Below, in pieces: positions 25,090 to 33,955 of a stretch of 64,000 nucleotides of DNA; the stretch's first letter is position 1, and each line of letters opens with the position of its first letter. The DNA comes from Actinoplanes subtropicus (GTDB taxonomy: Bacteria; Actinomycetota; Actinomycetes; Mycobacteriales; Micromonosporaceae), in the NCBI RefSeq assembly GCF_000721705.1, contig NZ_JOJL01000015.1:61750-125749 (forward strand), in the 5' to 3' direction. The position numbers were made by a program, and so were the translations under genes. Under the pieces are notes generated by a model. The model saw nothing but the letters and a program-made list of their open reading frames with translations, was not told where the DNA came from and made no database searches.

Positions 25090-25776
25090 GTGGCTGTCAC
25101 CGACGAGGCGATCGAGAAGATCAAGGCGATGATCGTCGCGGGTGACCTGCGGCCCGGTGACCGGCTGCCGCGGGAGGCCGATCTCGCCGAGCGCCTCGGG
25201 CTGTCCCGCAACTCGCTGCGGGAGGCCGTCAAGGCTCTGTCGCTGATCCGGGTGCTGGACGTGCGGCAGGGCGACGGCACCTACGTGACCAGCCTGGCCC
25301 CGCAGCTCCTGCTGGACGCGCTGAGCTTCATCGTCGACTTCCACCGCGACGACACCGTGCTGGAGTTCTTCGAGGTGCGCCGCATTCTCGAGCCGGCCGC
25401 CACCGTCCTGGCCGCGCAGCGGATGACCGAGGACGACGTGCGCGAGCTGCGCACGGTGTTCGCCGACCTGAGCGACGACGCCGGTATCGACGAACTGGTC
25501 GCGAACGATCTGAGCTTCCACCACCGGATCGCCTCGGGGGCGGGCAACGCGCTGCTCTGCTCGCTCATCGACAGCCTGTCCGGCCCGACCACCCGGGCCC
25601 GGATCTGGCGCGGCCTGACCCAGGCGGGCGCGGTCGAGAAGACCCGCGAGCAGCACGCGGCGATCCTCGACGCGATCGCCACCCGCCAGCCGGAGCTGGC
25701 CCGTTCGTGGGCGACCGTGCACGTCGCAGGGGTGGAGGACTGGCTGCGGGTCGCCCTCCAGCGCCCGGTTGGTTGA
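25090..25776 (+). CDS. GntR family regulator, FCD (FadR) subgroup
   Basis: 228 residues. The N-terminal winged helix reads GDRLPREADLAERLGLSRNS then LREAVKALSLIRVLDVRQGD. The C-terminal FCD domain has the metal-site residues in NDLSFHHRIASGAGN and EKTREQHAAILDAI. FCD regulators bind sugar acids or lactones as inducers. It begins nine bases after the lactonase gene and closes the operon. The twin sites at 17948 and 19360 are its probable operators. Confidence 0.9.
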   Translation: MAVTDEAIEKIKAMIVAGDLRPGDRLPREADLAERLGLSRNSLREAVKALSLIRVLDVRQGDGTYVTSLAPQLLLDALSFIVDFHRDDTVLEFFEVRRILEPAATVLAAQRMTEDDVRELRTVFADLSDDAGIDELVANDLSFHHRIASGAGNALLCSLIDSLSGPTTRARIWRGLTQAGAVEKTREQHAAILDAIATRQPELARSWATVHVAGVEDWLRVALQRPVG

Positions 25777-25834
25777 TCGACTACGGCTTTTCGGTGGAAG
25801 GCCGTGACCGGTTGTTTGCTTAAAGTTCCCGGCC

Positions 25835-26134
25835 ATGGGCTTGCTGAATCGGCTGCGCGGCCGGGTTCGCCGGGATCGGATCCCGACCGAGCTGTTCGTG
25901 CCGGCGCCGGCGTTCCCGGCGTATCAGCCGGGCCCGCTCGTGCCGGACTTCATTCCCCAGCCGGTAGCCGCGATGCCGCCCCCGGAGATGGAGTTGCAGG
26001 AGCGGGCGTCACAGGAGAGGGCCGCACAGGAGAGGGCGTCGCAAGAACGGGCGTCCCGGGCAAATGGGCGTTTTCCCAGCGTCGCTGCCACTCCGCGGCG
26101 GAGAGCTCCCCGGCCGCCTCGGCGAGGGCGTTGA
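25835..26134 (+). CDS. Hypothetical protein with QERAS repeats
   Basis: A 99-residue frame that starts MGLLNRLRGRVRRDRIPTEL and has good G/C-ending codons to about residue 72. The middle is Pro-rich and is followed by a 15-bp tandem repeat encoding ERASQERAAQERASQERASR, a likely short helix. The last 25 residues lie inside an opposite-strand gene and have poor codon bias. No family recognised. Confidence 0.5.
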   Translation: MGLLNRLRGRVRRDRIPTELFVPAPAFPAYQPGPLVPDFIPQPVAAMPPPEMELQERASQERAAQERASQERASRANGRFPSVAATPRRRAPRPPRRGR

Positions 26135-26210
26135 GGGTCGCCGCGAACGCCGGCGGGCGGGTCGGCGACAGGTCGGCCACGAGCGCCGCCACCTCGTCCG
26201 ACGACCTCAT
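25950..26210 (-). CDS. Hypothetical protein overlapping 25835 on the other strand
   Basis: An 86-residue frame. The first 46 codons have strong coding bias and predict a helical domain (DEVAALVADLSP, FAATLNALAEAAGELSAAEW, QRRWENAHLPG). The rest is a Pro/Ser/Thr tail read from the repeat region of the opposite gene. GGAGG touches the ATG at 26210, so a slightly later GTG start is possible. Function unknown. Confidence 0.45.
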   Translation of the reverse strand: MRSSDEVAALVADLSPTRPPAFAATLNALAEAAGELSAAEWQRRWENAHLPGTPVLATPSPVRPSPVTPAPATPSPGAASRLPAGE

Positions 26211-26278
26211 CCTCCGAAGGTGTCACGGCGGGAAGGTTAGTGGCCCGGCCGTGGGCATGATCGACGCGGGGATCGGGT

Positions 26279-26671
26279 ATGACCACGACCATGGCTACTC
26301 GTAGGAACGAACTGGACGCCGAGGACCGCAACTCGCTGAGCGAGAGCGCCTTCGCCTTCCCCCGCGAGCGCAAGGAGCCGCTCACCGACGCGAGCCACGT
26401 GCGCAACGCCATCGCCCGCTTCGACCAGGTGCGCGACGTGAGCGACGCCGAGCGCGAGGAGGCCTTCCGCCGGATCAAGCGGGCCGCCGCCAAGTACGGC
26501 GTGGCCATGACCGAGACCCGCTGGCAGGAGCTGGGCAAGCCGTCGGCCGGCCGCAAGTCCTCGGACAAGGAGAAGACGAAGGCGCAGCTGATGTCCGAGG
26601 CCAAGCGGCGCGGCATCGCCGGCCGCTCGCGCATGACCAAGGCCGAGCTGGCCCAGGCCCTCGAGAAATAG
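26279..26671 (+). CDS. Small charged protein with Rho-N/SAP-like C-terminus
   Basis: 130 residues, highly charged. A conserved actinobacterial N-terminal part (NSLSESAFAFPRERKEPLTD, then HVRNAIARFDQV) resembles proteins annotated as DUF6582. A helix of basic residues follows (EEAFRRIKRAAAKYGVAM). The C-terminal 30 residues (LMSEAKRRGIAGRSRMTKAE) match the Rho-N/SAP fold that binds nucleic acid. Its final codons and stop belong to a 20-bp unit repeated three times. An internal ATG at 26291 is a possible alternative start. Confidence 0.8.
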   Translation: MTTTMATRRNELDAEDRNSLSESAFAFPRERKEPLTDASHVRNAIARFDQVRDVSDAEREEAFRRIKRAAAKYGVAMTETRWQELGKPSAGRKSSDKEKTKAQLMSEAKRRGIAGRSRMTKAELAQALEK

Positions 26672-26711
26672 CGCAGGCCCTGGAGAACTAGCCCAGGCCC
26701 TCGAGAAATAG
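26652..26711. repeat. Three tandem copies of a 20-bp unit at convergent gene ends
   Basis: Copies at 26652-26671, 26672-26691 and 26692-26711, consensus CCCAGGCCCTCGAGAAATAG. Copies 1 and 3 are identical and copy 2 differs at three positions. Copy 1 encodes the end of the gene at 26279 including its stop. Copy 3 read in reverse encodes the last residues (LFLEGLG) of the isochorismatase-like protein. Confidence 0.88.
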
Positions 26712-27230
26712 CTCGGACGTGGTGACCGTGGCCTGCCGGGGGAACACCTTCTCCAGCAGGACGCGGTGCACCTCGGGGTCGTTGTCGAGGCAGCAGTCGG
26801 CGAGGACGGTGATCTCGTAGTCGAGGTCGGCCGCCTGCCGCAGGGTGGAGAGCACCACCCCGCTGGTGGCGATGCCGGTCAGCACCAGATGCTCTATGCC
26901 CTGCGCCCGCAGCACCATCTCGAGGTCGCTGCCGGCGAACGCGGACACGCGGCGCTTGGTGACCAGGATGTCGCCCGGCTCCGGCGCCACGTCGGGGTGG
27001 ATCTCGTTGGCCAGGCCGCCCATCCGGATCGTGACCTGCTTGAAGACCTTGTTGCGTGAGCTGATCTCGGGCGCCCCGGGCCGGAAGCCGATGGTCACGT
27101 AGATGATCGGCAGGCCCGCGCCGCGCGCCGCGCCGATCGTGGCACTCAGGCGCTTCAGCAGGCCGGGGTCGGGATAGCGGGCGACGATCGTCTCCTGCAC
27201 ATCCATCACCAGCAGAGCTGTTCCGGTCAC
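26688..27230 (-). CDS. Isochorismatase-like hydrolase family protein
   Basis: 180 residues. The family core is intact: LLVMDVQETIV (catalytic Asp), IIYVTIGFRPG, ILVTKRRVSAF (Lys) and VLTGIATSGVVLSTLRQA. In the last motif the nucleophilic Cys of amidohydrolase members is replaced by Val, as in a subgroup that does not use thiol catalysis, so the reaction is uncertain. The GTG at 27230 follows AAGGA and overlaps the stop of the upstream XRE regulator (GTGA). The C-terminus lies in the 20-bp repeat. Confidence 0.88.
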   Translation of the reverse strand: MTGTALLVMDVQETIVARYPDPGLLKRLSATIGAARGAGLPIIYVTIGFRPGAPEISSRNKVFKQVTIRMGGLANEIHPDVAPEPGDILVTKRRVSAFAGSDLEMVLRAQGIEHLVLTGIATSGVVLSTLRQAADLDYEITVLADCCLDNDPEVHRVLLEKVFPRQATVTTSELFLEGLG

Positions 27231-28081
27231 GGCAATCCTTCCGTACGGGTGGCGGCGGCCCAGCTGGCGAGCAACCGGAGCGCGGTTTCGGACTCGGACC
27301 CCGGCTCGGCGGTGCCGGCGGCGATCCGCAGGTGGGGGTCGGTGACGAGGGTCAGTGACTGGAACGTCAGGGTGAGCGGCCCGACGACCGGGTGATGGAA
27401 CCGCTTGACGCCGCTGCGCCGGGTCCGCACATCGTAGGCCGCCCACATTTCGCGAAATGTCCGGCTCTGGGCGCTCAACTCGGCCACCAGGGCGGCCAGC
27501 CGCTCGTCGCCGGGGCTCAGGCCGGCCGAAGCGCGCAGCATCGCCACCGCGTCGTGCGCCAGCTTGCGCCAATCCGGGAAGAAGGCCGCCGCGCCCGGGT
27601 CGAGAAAGAGGTAACGCGCCTGATTGACCGGCGAACCGGCGAACAGCGGGGCGAAGAGGGCACGCCCCAGCAGATTGGCCGCGAGAACATCGAGGCAGCC
27701 GTTCATCGCATACGCCGGGGCGTCGGTCATCGCATCCAGCAGGCGCTGCACCTCGGCGCCCGGCTGCACCTCGGCGCCCGGCTGGGGATCGCCCGGGCGG
27801 ACGGACGGCGCGCCGTTCGCCGTGTGCACCAGGTCGAACAGGTGTTGCCGCTCGGCGTCGTCGAGCTGCAGCGCCCGCGCCACGGCGGCCAGCACGCTGT
27901 CGGAGATGCCCTGGCAGTGCCCGCGCTCGAGCCGTATGTAGTACTCCACGCTCACCCCGGCGAGCTGGGCCACCTCCTCCCGGCGCAGGCCGGCCACCCG
28001 CCGCAGGCCGTGCCCGGGCAGGCCGGCCCGCTCGGGCGTGATGCGCGCCCGGCGGGAAACGAGGAAGTCCCTGATCGCCAC
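27227..28081 (-). CDS. XRE family regulator with MmyB-like ligand domain
   Basis: About 284 residues. The N-terminal HTH (RDFLVSRRARITPERAG, then GLRREEVAQLAGVSVEYYIR and LERGHCQGISDSVLAAVA) is followed by the MmyB/MLTR ligand-binding domain (NLLGRALFAPLFAG, DPGAAAFFPDWRKLAHDAVA, FREMWAAYDVRTRRSGVKRF). This group often controls adjacent oxidoreductase or hydrolase genes. Here it is translationally coupled to the isochorismatase-like gene. A perfect 18-bp duplication gives PGAEVQPGAEVQ in the linker. Start GTG 28081; GTG 28090 is an alternative. Confidence 0.9.
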   Translation of the reverse strand: MAIRDFLVSRRARITPERAGLPGHGLRRVAGLRREEVAQLAGVSVEYYIRLERGHCQGISDSVLAAVARALQLDDAERQHLFDLVHTANGAPSVRPGDPQPGAEVQPGAEVQRLLDAMTDAPAYAMNGCLDVLAANLLGRALFAPLFAGSPVNQARYLFLDPGAAAFFPDWRKLAHDAVAMLRASAGLSPGDERLAALVAELSAQSRTFREMWAAYDVRTRRSGVKRFHHPVVGPLTLTFQSLTLVTDPHLRIAAGTAEPGSESETALRLLASWAAATRTEGLP

Positions 28082-28121
28082 GGCCCCCACGGTAGAGCCG
28101 CCCGGGCGGCGGTGGGAGGCA

Positions 28122-28799
28122 CTATCTCTCCCTGGCACCGCCGGAGTCGACCACTTCCGCGAGCCAGACCAGCGACGACGCATACGAGATCACGCTGGTC
28201 AGCTCCACCGCGCCGCGGGTGAAGTGCAGCAGCTCCCGGCCCCGTACGCTCCACGGCAGCAGGACGTGGCCGGTGGCGTGCGCGGCCCGCACCTCGGGCG
28301 TGCACCACTGCGCGACCGCGTGCGGGGCGTTCGTGCGAATCCGGAAGTCGCGGTCGAACGCCGGATCCCCACTGCCGGCGCTCCCCGGCCCGGCCACCTT
28401 GTTCTTGAGCTTGGCCAGCCCGCGCCGCGGCTCGACCGTCACCTCCGGCAGCGGCCGCGTCAGCGAGGTCACCACCACCGTGTAGTGATTGGTGTTCGAG
28501 GTGGTGCCCCCTTGCGCGTCGAAGGACACATCGGTCACCTCATACGCCGCGACGTGCACCGGCCTTTCCCGTACCGCCCCGGAAAGCATGAACGTGATAC
28601 CGCGCGGATTCGCCCCCGGCAGCCGCCGCCACCAGTCCACCGGCGGCCGCTCCATGGCCGCCCACCCGTGCTGCTGCGCCCAGCTCTGAACCCGCTCCCA
28701 CTGCCGGCGGCGGACCCGGCGTCCCCAGAGGACGGCGAGCACGGCCAGGCCCAGCAGCGTCCCGCAGATGACGCCGCCGGCCGCCACCGCATCGGTCAT
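28122..28799 (-). CDS. Membrane-anchored hypothetical protein
   Basis: 225 residues. One N-terminal transmembrane helix (GGVICGTLLGLAVLAVLWG) is followed by a basic stretch and a soluble beta-rich domain (AAYEVTDVSF, TSNTNHYTVVVTSLTRPLPE, FDRDFRIRTNAPHAVAQWC, LHFTRGAVEL). The layout resembles DUF3137-like proteins, but I do not recognise a firm family. It lies 41 bases before the XRE regulator on the same strand and may be co-transcribed. The stretch 28800-28998 upstream holds no gene. Confidence 0.75.
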   Translation of the reverse strand: MTDAVAAGGVICGTLLGLAVLAVLWGRRVRRRQWERVQSWAQQHGWAAMERPPVDWWRRLPGANPRGITFMLSGAVRERPVHVAAYEVTDVSFDAQGGTTSNTNHYTVVVTSLTRPLPEVTVEPRRGLAKLKNKVAGPGSAGSGDPAFDRDFRIRTNAPHAVAQWCTPEVRAAHATGHVLLPWSVRGRELLHFTRGAVELTSVISYASSLVWLAEVVDSGGARER

Positions 28800-28998
28800 C
28801 CCGCCAGTCTGGCCGGACCGGTCAACCAACGGCCGGGAGCGGCGGCAGCGAGGGTGACCCACCGCCCGGGCCGGCCAGCCCGAGTTGCGGCACAGCCCGG
28901 ATGCGGGCGGGTCCGGCGCCGGGACGGCAGCGAGGCCGCCTTGAAACGCGGGTACTTGTCCGGGCCCGTACGGTAACGGAATTTGAAGTTGGCCCCAG

Positions 28999-30597
28999 CT
29001 AGTAGCGAAATGTCGCGATGACGTGCTGCAGCTGGGTGGAGATCCGGGACAGGTCGGTGGCCGCGTTCTCGGTGGCGTCGGCGGCCTCCCGGGTGCTGGC
29101 GGTGACCTGCACGACATCGGCCAGCTGGGTGCTGATGTCGGCGGTGCCGCCGGCCGCGCGGGCCAGGTCGTCGGTCATTCCCTGGGTGGTGGCGCTCTGC
29201 TGCTCGACGGCCGAGGCGATGGTGTTCTGGAAGTCGTTGATGGTCCCGATGATCTGGCCGATCCCGGAGATCGAGTCGACCGCCTCCTTGGCGTCGCGCT
29301 GGATCGCCTCGATCCGGCGGCTGATCTCCTCGGTCGCCTTCGCGGTCTCCTGGGCCAGGTCCTTCACCTCGCCTGCCACCACCGCGAAGCCCTTGCCGGT
29401 CTCCCCCGCCCGGGCCGCCTCGATGGTGGCGTTGAGCGCCAGCAGGTTGGTCTGCTCGGCGATCGCGGTGATCGTCTTGACCACGCTGTCCACCTCGGCC
29501 GAGGACGCGTCCAGTTTGGTCATCAGCTTCTCGGCCTCGGCGGCGGTGTCGACCGCGCTGGAGGCGACCTTCGCGGCCTCGCTCGCGCTGACCGCGATCT
29601 CCCGGATCGCGGCGCCCATCTGCTCGGCGCCGCCGGCGACCGCCTGCACGCCGGCGGTGACCGCCTCGGCCGCCTGGTCGATCGAGCCGATCCGGCCGGA
29701 GGCCTGTTCGACGCTGCCGGCCAGGCTGCGGCTGGCACCCTGCATGTCCTCGGAGCGCTGGGCCAGCCCGGAGCTGGCGTCGGCCAAGGTCTGCATCGCC
29801 GACCGCATGTGGTCGACCGCCTCGCCGGCCGAGCGGGACATCCGGCCGATCTCGTCGGCGCCCGGGTCGGCCGGCCGGGCGCGCAGGTCGCCCGACGCCA
29901 TCGCGGACATCATCTCGGCCAGCGAGGACAGCCGCCGGGTCAGGAGGCGGGCGGAGAGCAGCGCGATCACCCCGGCCAGCAGGATGCCGAGCAGCAGGGT
30001 GCCGGTGATCGTCGTACGGGCGTTGCCGGCGGCCCGCTGAGCGGCGGCCGACGCGGCGGCGGCCGACGCCTGCGAGGTCTTCTTCAGGTCGCCGATGTAG
30101 CCGACGGCCTGCGCGATCGTCGGATTCAGCTTCTCGACGCGGAACGCGTTCCACTCGGCCGTCTTCCCGGCCTTCTTCAGGGCGACCGCCTGCTGGCGGT
30201 ACGCCAGGTACTGCTCCCAGGAGGCCTGGATCTGGGCCATCGCCGTCTTCTCGGCCGCGGTCACCTGGAGTTGGCCGTACCCGGAGATCCCCGCGGTCGC
30301 CTGGTCCATCAGCTCGGCCGCCTGGTCGTTGTAGGCCTTGGCCTTGGCCGCGTCGTCGGTGGTGGTGCCGGACAGCGACGCCCACCGCGCGTGCCAGATG
30401 ATCTGCTCGATCTCCTGCACGGCACTGAGCGGAACCAGCGATTTCCGGTAGATCGCGTCGGCCCGGTCGGCGATGACGTTCATGCGCAGGATGCCGACGA
30501 TCCCGACGACGACCGCGACGACCAGTCCGGTCGCCGCCGCCGCCAGAAGGTTGCTGCGCATGCTCATCGACCGCATGCGCTGTCCGAGGGCCACCAT
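28999..30597 (-). CDS. Methyl-accepting chemotaxis protein
   Basis: 532 residues. TM1 is at about 17-38 ([20 protein letters not shown]). A helical extracytoplasmic four-helix-bundle sensor (MCP_signal type, [17 protein letters not shown]) follows, then TM2 at about 190-212 ([19 protein letters not shown]), HAMP, and the signalling domain whose hairpin tip reads [19 protein letters not shown] and [20 protein letters not shown]. It should control a CheA kinase located elsewhere, as no che genes are here. This fits a motile-spore actinomycete. GAGGA precedes the ATG. Confidence 0.93.
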   Translation of the reverse strand: MVALGQRMRSMSMRSNLLAAAATGLVVAVVVGIVGILRMNVIADRADAIYRKSLVPLSAVQEIEQIIWHARWASLSGTTTDDAAKAKAYNDQAAELMDQATAGISGYGQLQVTAAEKTAMAQIQASWEQYLAYRQQAVALKKAGKTAEWNAFRVEKLNPTIAQAVGYIGDLKKTSQASAAAASAAAQRAAGNARTTITGTLLLGILLAGVIALLSARLLTRRLSSLAEMMSAMASGDLRARPADPGADEIGRMSRSAGEAVDHMRSAMQTLADASSGLAQRSEDMQGASRSLAGSVEQASGRIGSIDQAAEAVTAGVQAVAGGAEQMGAAIREIAVSASEAAKVASSAVDTAAEAEKLMTKLDASSAEVDSVVKTITAIAEQTNLLALNATIEAARAGETGKGFAVVAGEVKDLAQETAKATEEISRRIEAIQRDAKEAVDSISGIGQIIGTINDFQNTIASAVEQQSATTQGMTDDLARAAGGTADISTQLADVVQVTASTREAADATENAATDLSRISTQLQHVIATFRY

Positions 30598-30664
30598 GTT
30601 CCTCACGATAGGAGTCCGGCCCGTTTGCCAGTGTTGCTTCCGGTCTACCGGATTCGTCCGACTT

Positions 30665-31774
30665 CTAGGCGGGCGGTTTGTCCGGCACCCGGATACTGTT
30701 GAGCACTGTCTGGCCCTGCTGGTCAACCAACCTGGTGAACAGCTGCTGGGCGTAGCCGAAGACCAGCGCCCACGCCAGGATCTGGGCCGAGGTGTCCAGC
30801 GCGCTGAGGCCCGGCACGAACTGGCCGCGCATCAGCAGCAAACCGAGGAACGCGGTGATCGCGCCGGTCGGCAGCTTCAGGGCGGCGAGGGCGACCGGCA
30901 GGCCGTAACGCTCGGACGAGCCGCGGATGCGGCGGATGGCGGCCGCGCCCGCGACGGTGGCGGCGGCGAGGCCGACCAGTTCGACGATCAGCAGGTCGCC
31001 GGGCTCGGCGGTGGCCGCCACCACGTTGTCGATGTCCTGGCGCGGGGCGTTCGACGAAGGGGCGCCGCCGTCCTGGGATGGGGTGAACCGGTCGGATTGC
31101 GCGGTCGGGCAGACCACGACCGCCGTGCCGGACTCCTCGGGGGCGAAGCAGAGCGGGATCAGCGACCGGTCGGCGAACCCCAGCAGCGCCACACCGACCG
31201 CCAGCAGGGTCATCACGATCGCCGTGCCCATCACGATGTTGCGGAAGCTGCGCAGCCGGATCCGCTCACGCAGGGCCGCCGCGCTGGCCGCCCGCACCGC
31301 CGTGACTATCTTGCCGCGGTCCTGGTCGATGACCTTCAGCCAACCCGCCAGTTCGTCGTCGGCGGCCGCGGTGGTCTCCAGGCCGTTGCCGACCCGGTGC
31401 GCGATCCGCTCGAACTCGCGCCGGCCCGGATCGGTGGCCGGCAGGTGGGCCTGGATGTCGCGCAGCAGGCTGGGCATCTGCCCGAGCACGTAGTCGGCCG
31501 GCGCGGTGTTGAGGATGTGCGCCTCGGCCGCGGCCAGGTTGCCGGCCGAGCGCTCCATCAGCGGCCCGGTGCGGAAGACCCGCCGCCGGGTCGTCGCCGC
31601 CTGCCGGGCCGCGTCCAGATGGGCCTGGATCGCGGCGGCGAGGACCTGATCGCGCGGGTTCTGCGAGCGGCACCAGCCGGCCAGCGCCTCGAGTTCCTTG
31701 GCCCGGGTGAGCGTGCCCTCGCGCCAGGCCACCCAGACCGGCCCGCCGACCGGCTCGATTCCGTTGATGTCCAT
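30665..31774 (-). CDS. Hypothetical membrane protein
   Basis: 369 residues. The N-terminal 190 residues are soluble and helical ([20 protein letters not shown], then [20 protein letters not shown]). Then follow about four hydrophobic segments: [58 protein letters not shown] and [18 protein letters not shown], with a polar loop between the first two. No enzymatic motif is seen. A 14-bp palindrome (30639-30652) lies just past its stop. Function unknown. Confidence 0.75.
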   Translation of the reverse strand: MDINGIEPVGGPVWVAWREGTLTRAKELEALAGWCRSQNPRDQVLAAAIQAHLDAARQAATTRRRVFRTGPLMERSAGNLAAAEAHILNTAPADYVLGQMPSLLRDIQAHLPATDPGRREFERIAHRVGNGLETTAAADDELAGWLKVIDQDRGKIVTAVRAASAAALRERIRLRSFRNIVMGTAIVMTLLAVGVALLGFADRSLIPLCFAPEESGTAVVVCPTAQSDRFTPSQDGGAPSSNAPRQDIDNVVAATAEPGDLLIVELVGLAAATVAGAAAIRRIRGSSERYGLPVALAALKLPTGAITAFLGLLLMRGQFVPGLSALDTSAQILAWALVFGYAQQLFTRLVDQQGQTVLNSIRVPDKPPA

Positions 31775-31808
31775 ATCCTGCAGAGGCCGCGGGCCCGGGC
31801 GGGATACG

Positions 31809-32375
31809 TCAGGCGGCCGACAGCACCCCGGCGGGGACGGCGACCATGAAGCAGCCGGGCCGGCGGGACACCTCGGTGGCGACGTCGAGCAGGCGGGCCG
31901 CGCGGACCAGGACGGCGGCCATCTCCTGCTCGCTCAGCCGGACCGACATCAGGTCGCCGCGCTTGCGGCGGCCGCCGGCCAGCATCGCCGCGCGCCAGGC
32001 GGCGTGCGCGAGGGTCACCCGCAGGGTGTGCCGGGGGGACGAGGCGCCGAGCGTCTCGTTGCCGAGCAGTGCCTGCCGGCCCTGCCGCCAGGCCGCCGCG
32101 ATCATCCGCTCGGTGGCCGCCCGCTTCGCCTCCGGCACGTGCACCCGCTGCAGGTCGTACCGCCGCCGGCCGCCCCCCGTTTGCACCTCGTGCGCCGCCG
32201 CAACGCCGAGGCGGGTGAGCAACGAAGTCAGGCGGCCGGCGGCGTCCCCCCGGTCGAACTCGATCACGGCGGGCGGGCGTCCCTGGGCGAACCCGCAGCG
32301 GACGAGGCAGGCCGCCTCGAAGGCCGTCGGCAGCGCGGCGGCCGGCACGATGTCCCGGGCCGGATCCTGGTTCAT
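31809..32375 (-). CDS. WhiA-like LAGLIDADG-domain protein without HTH
   Basis: 188 residues. The pattern AFEAACLVRCGFA, VIEFDRGDAAGRLTSLLTRL, LRVTLAHAAWRAAMLAGG and AAVLVRAARLLDVATEVSRR follows the order seen in the N-terminal LAGLIDADG-like part of the sporulation regulator WhiA (an inactive homing-endonuclease fold). The C-terminal HTH half of WhiA is missing. I compare from memory, so the similarity is an inference. Start ATG 32375 chosen because upstream sequence is not coding-like. If right, it could bind DNA or compete with WhiA. Confidence 0.55.
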   Translation of the reverse strand: MNQDPARDIVPAAALPTAFEAACLVRCGFAQGRPPAVIEFDRGDAAGRLTSLLTRLGVAAAHEVQTGGGRRRYDLQRVHVPEAKRAATERMIAAAWRQGRQALLGNETLGASSPRHTLRVTLAHAAWRAAMLAGGRRKRGDLMSVRLSEQEMAAVLVRAARLLDVATEVSRRPGCFMVAVPAGVLSAA

Positions 32376-32446
32376 CCCGTTACCGTGACCGATCGGGCCG
32401 TTCGGCGGGTACACCGGCGGCGCGGACTTGAGGGAAACTTGCGCCG

Positions 32447-33358
32447 GTGAGACGACGCGGCTTCCTGACCGGACTGGCCGCCATGACGCTTGCCGGTTGC
32501 GTGGGGCGGCCGCCACGGCATCGCGTCGTCCGGATAGCCACCGGCAGCCGCAACGCGGTCTACTACGCGCTGGGCACGGCGCTGGCCCGGATCATCGATC
32601 AGGACCTGCCGAACACCGACGCCAGCGTGCTGGTCACCGCCGCGTCCGCGGAGAATGTGCAGCTCGTCGCGTCGGGCCGGGCCGAGGTCGGGTTCACCCA
32701 GGCGGACGTCCTGGTCTCCGGGGGCGATTCCGCGCCGTCGATGGTCGCGCTGGCCCGGGTGTACGACGACCTCCTGCACCTCGTCGTGCGGGGCGACGGG
32801 ACGATCCGTACCCTCGAAGATCTTGAAGGAAAGAAGGTGTCGGTCGGCGCCCAGGGCTCGGGCACGGTGGTGACGGTGCGCCGGCTGCTGACCGTGGCCC
32901 GGATGAACGGCCTCGACGAGCGCCAGCTCAGCCTGGACGACTCGGTCGCGGCGCTGACCGCCCGCCAGATCGACGCGTTCTTCTTCTCCGGCGGGCTGCC
33001 GGTCGCCGGGATCAAGGAGCTCAGCGCGAAGGTCCCGACGCGCCTGGTCGACCTCTCCAAGTGGGCCGGCGACCTGCGCAAGACCTACAGCGACGTGTAC
33101 GTCGTCCGGGACGTCCCGCTGTCCGCGTACCAGATGCCGGCCGTCGCCACCGTGGCCGTGCCCAACCTGCTGGTCGTCCGCTCGTCGATGGACGACGACC
33201 TGGCCTTCGACCTGACCCGGCTGCTGCTGGAGCGCCGCGAGGTGCTGGCCGCGGCGCACCCGGCGGCGGAACGGCTGGACATCCGGTCGGCGATCGCCAC
33301 CCTCCCGGTGCCGCTGCACCCGGGCGCGGCCCGCTACTACCGCTCGATCAAACCCTAG
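32447..33358 (+). CDS. TAXI family solute-binding lipoprotein
   Basis: 303 residues. RRRGFLTGLAAMTLAGC is a lipoprotein signal with twin-Arg character. The body matches the TAXI subgroup of TRAP binding proteins: VVRIATGSRNAVYYALGTAL, SAENVQLVASGRAEVGFTQ, LEGKKVSVGAQGSGTVVTVR and RQIDAFFFSGG. TAXI proteins bind small carboxylates. No TRAP membrane subunits lie nearby, so this may instead be a sensor partner for a kinase; an RR/HK pair lies 3.4 kb downstream on the same strand. Confidence 0.88.
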   Translation: MRRRGFLTGLAAMTLAGCVGRPPRHRVVRIATGSRNAVYYALGTALARIIDQDLPNTDASVLVTAASAENVQLVASGRAEVGFTQADVLVSGGDSAPSMVALARVYDDLLHLVVRGDGTIRTLEDLEGKKVSVGAQGSGTVVTVRRLLTVARMNGLDERQLSLDDSVAALTARQIDAFFFSGGLPVAGIKELSAKVPTRLVDLSKWAGDLRKTYSDVYVVRDVPLSAYQMPAVATVAVPNLLVVRSSMDDDLAFDLTRLLLERREVLAAAHPAAERLDIRSAIATLPVPLHPGAARYYRSIKP

Positions 33359-33846
33359 TCGGAGGCGTGCGACTTCGCCTTGACCGTCACCGCGATCTCG
33401 GCGACGGTGACCTCCTCGTCCCAGCGGTCCGGCAGCCGCGCCGGGCCGACCCGGGTGCGCTCGACCCGGCCGGGAAGCTCGATCCGCATGGTGATCCAGG
33501 CCGCCCCGCCGGCCCGATCGTGCCGGGTCACCTCGATCTTCTCGACTTCCCCGCGGGCGTACGTGTGGGTCGAGCCGTTCGCCCGCACCACGGTCAGCTC
33601 GCCGCCGCCGAGCCGCATCTCGACCACTTTCCGCCGGTCGCGCAGGAACTCGCCGAGCGCGGCCAGGATCGCGAGCAGCGGCAGCGTGCTGAGCAGCAGG
33701 AGAACCGGGAGCGTCCCCTTGCCGGACCCGGCGCAGGTCGCGATGACCACCGGAAGCAGGAAGATCCCGACCAGCGGGCCGCCGCTGGTGCGCAAGGTGT
33801 GGAAGCGATCCGCATTGTTGGAGTACCAGGTCACCGGTTCGGCCAC
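33355..33846 (-). CDS. Hypothetical two-TM membrane protein
   Basis: About 163 residues. A short N-terminus (EPVTWYSNNADRFHTLRTSG) precedes two hydrophobic segments (LVGIFLLPVVIATCAG and LPVLLLLSTLPLLAILAALG), then a soluble beta-rich tail with GELTVVRANGSTHTYARGE. The layout resembles a membrane PH-like domain. The GTG at 33846 is preceded by GGGGG. It converges on the TAXI gene with a four-base overlap. Function unknown. Confidence 0.65.
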   Translation of the reverse strand: MAEPVTWYSNNADRFHTLRTSGGPLVGIFLLPVVIATCAGSGKGTLPVLLLLSTLPLLAILAALGEFLRDRRKVVEMRLGGGELTVVRANGSTHTYARGEVEKIEVTRHDRAGGAAWITMRIELPGRVERTRVGPARLPDRWDEEVTVAEIAVTVKAKSHASD

Positions 33847-33955
33847 GCCCCCATCGTGGCCGATCATCGCAACCGCCGGGCAAAACTGTCCCACCCCCTG
33901 GGTAGCGTCCGGGGAGGTGATGGGCAGGGCGTGCGGTGATGGAAAGGTCAGGCAC

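Noticed and set aside
30639..30652. TCCGGT-CT-ACCGGA palindrome between the chemotaxis receptor and a membrane protein gene
   Set aside because: Short GC-rich palindromes of this size are frequent in such DNA, and neither terminator nor operator features support it beyond position.
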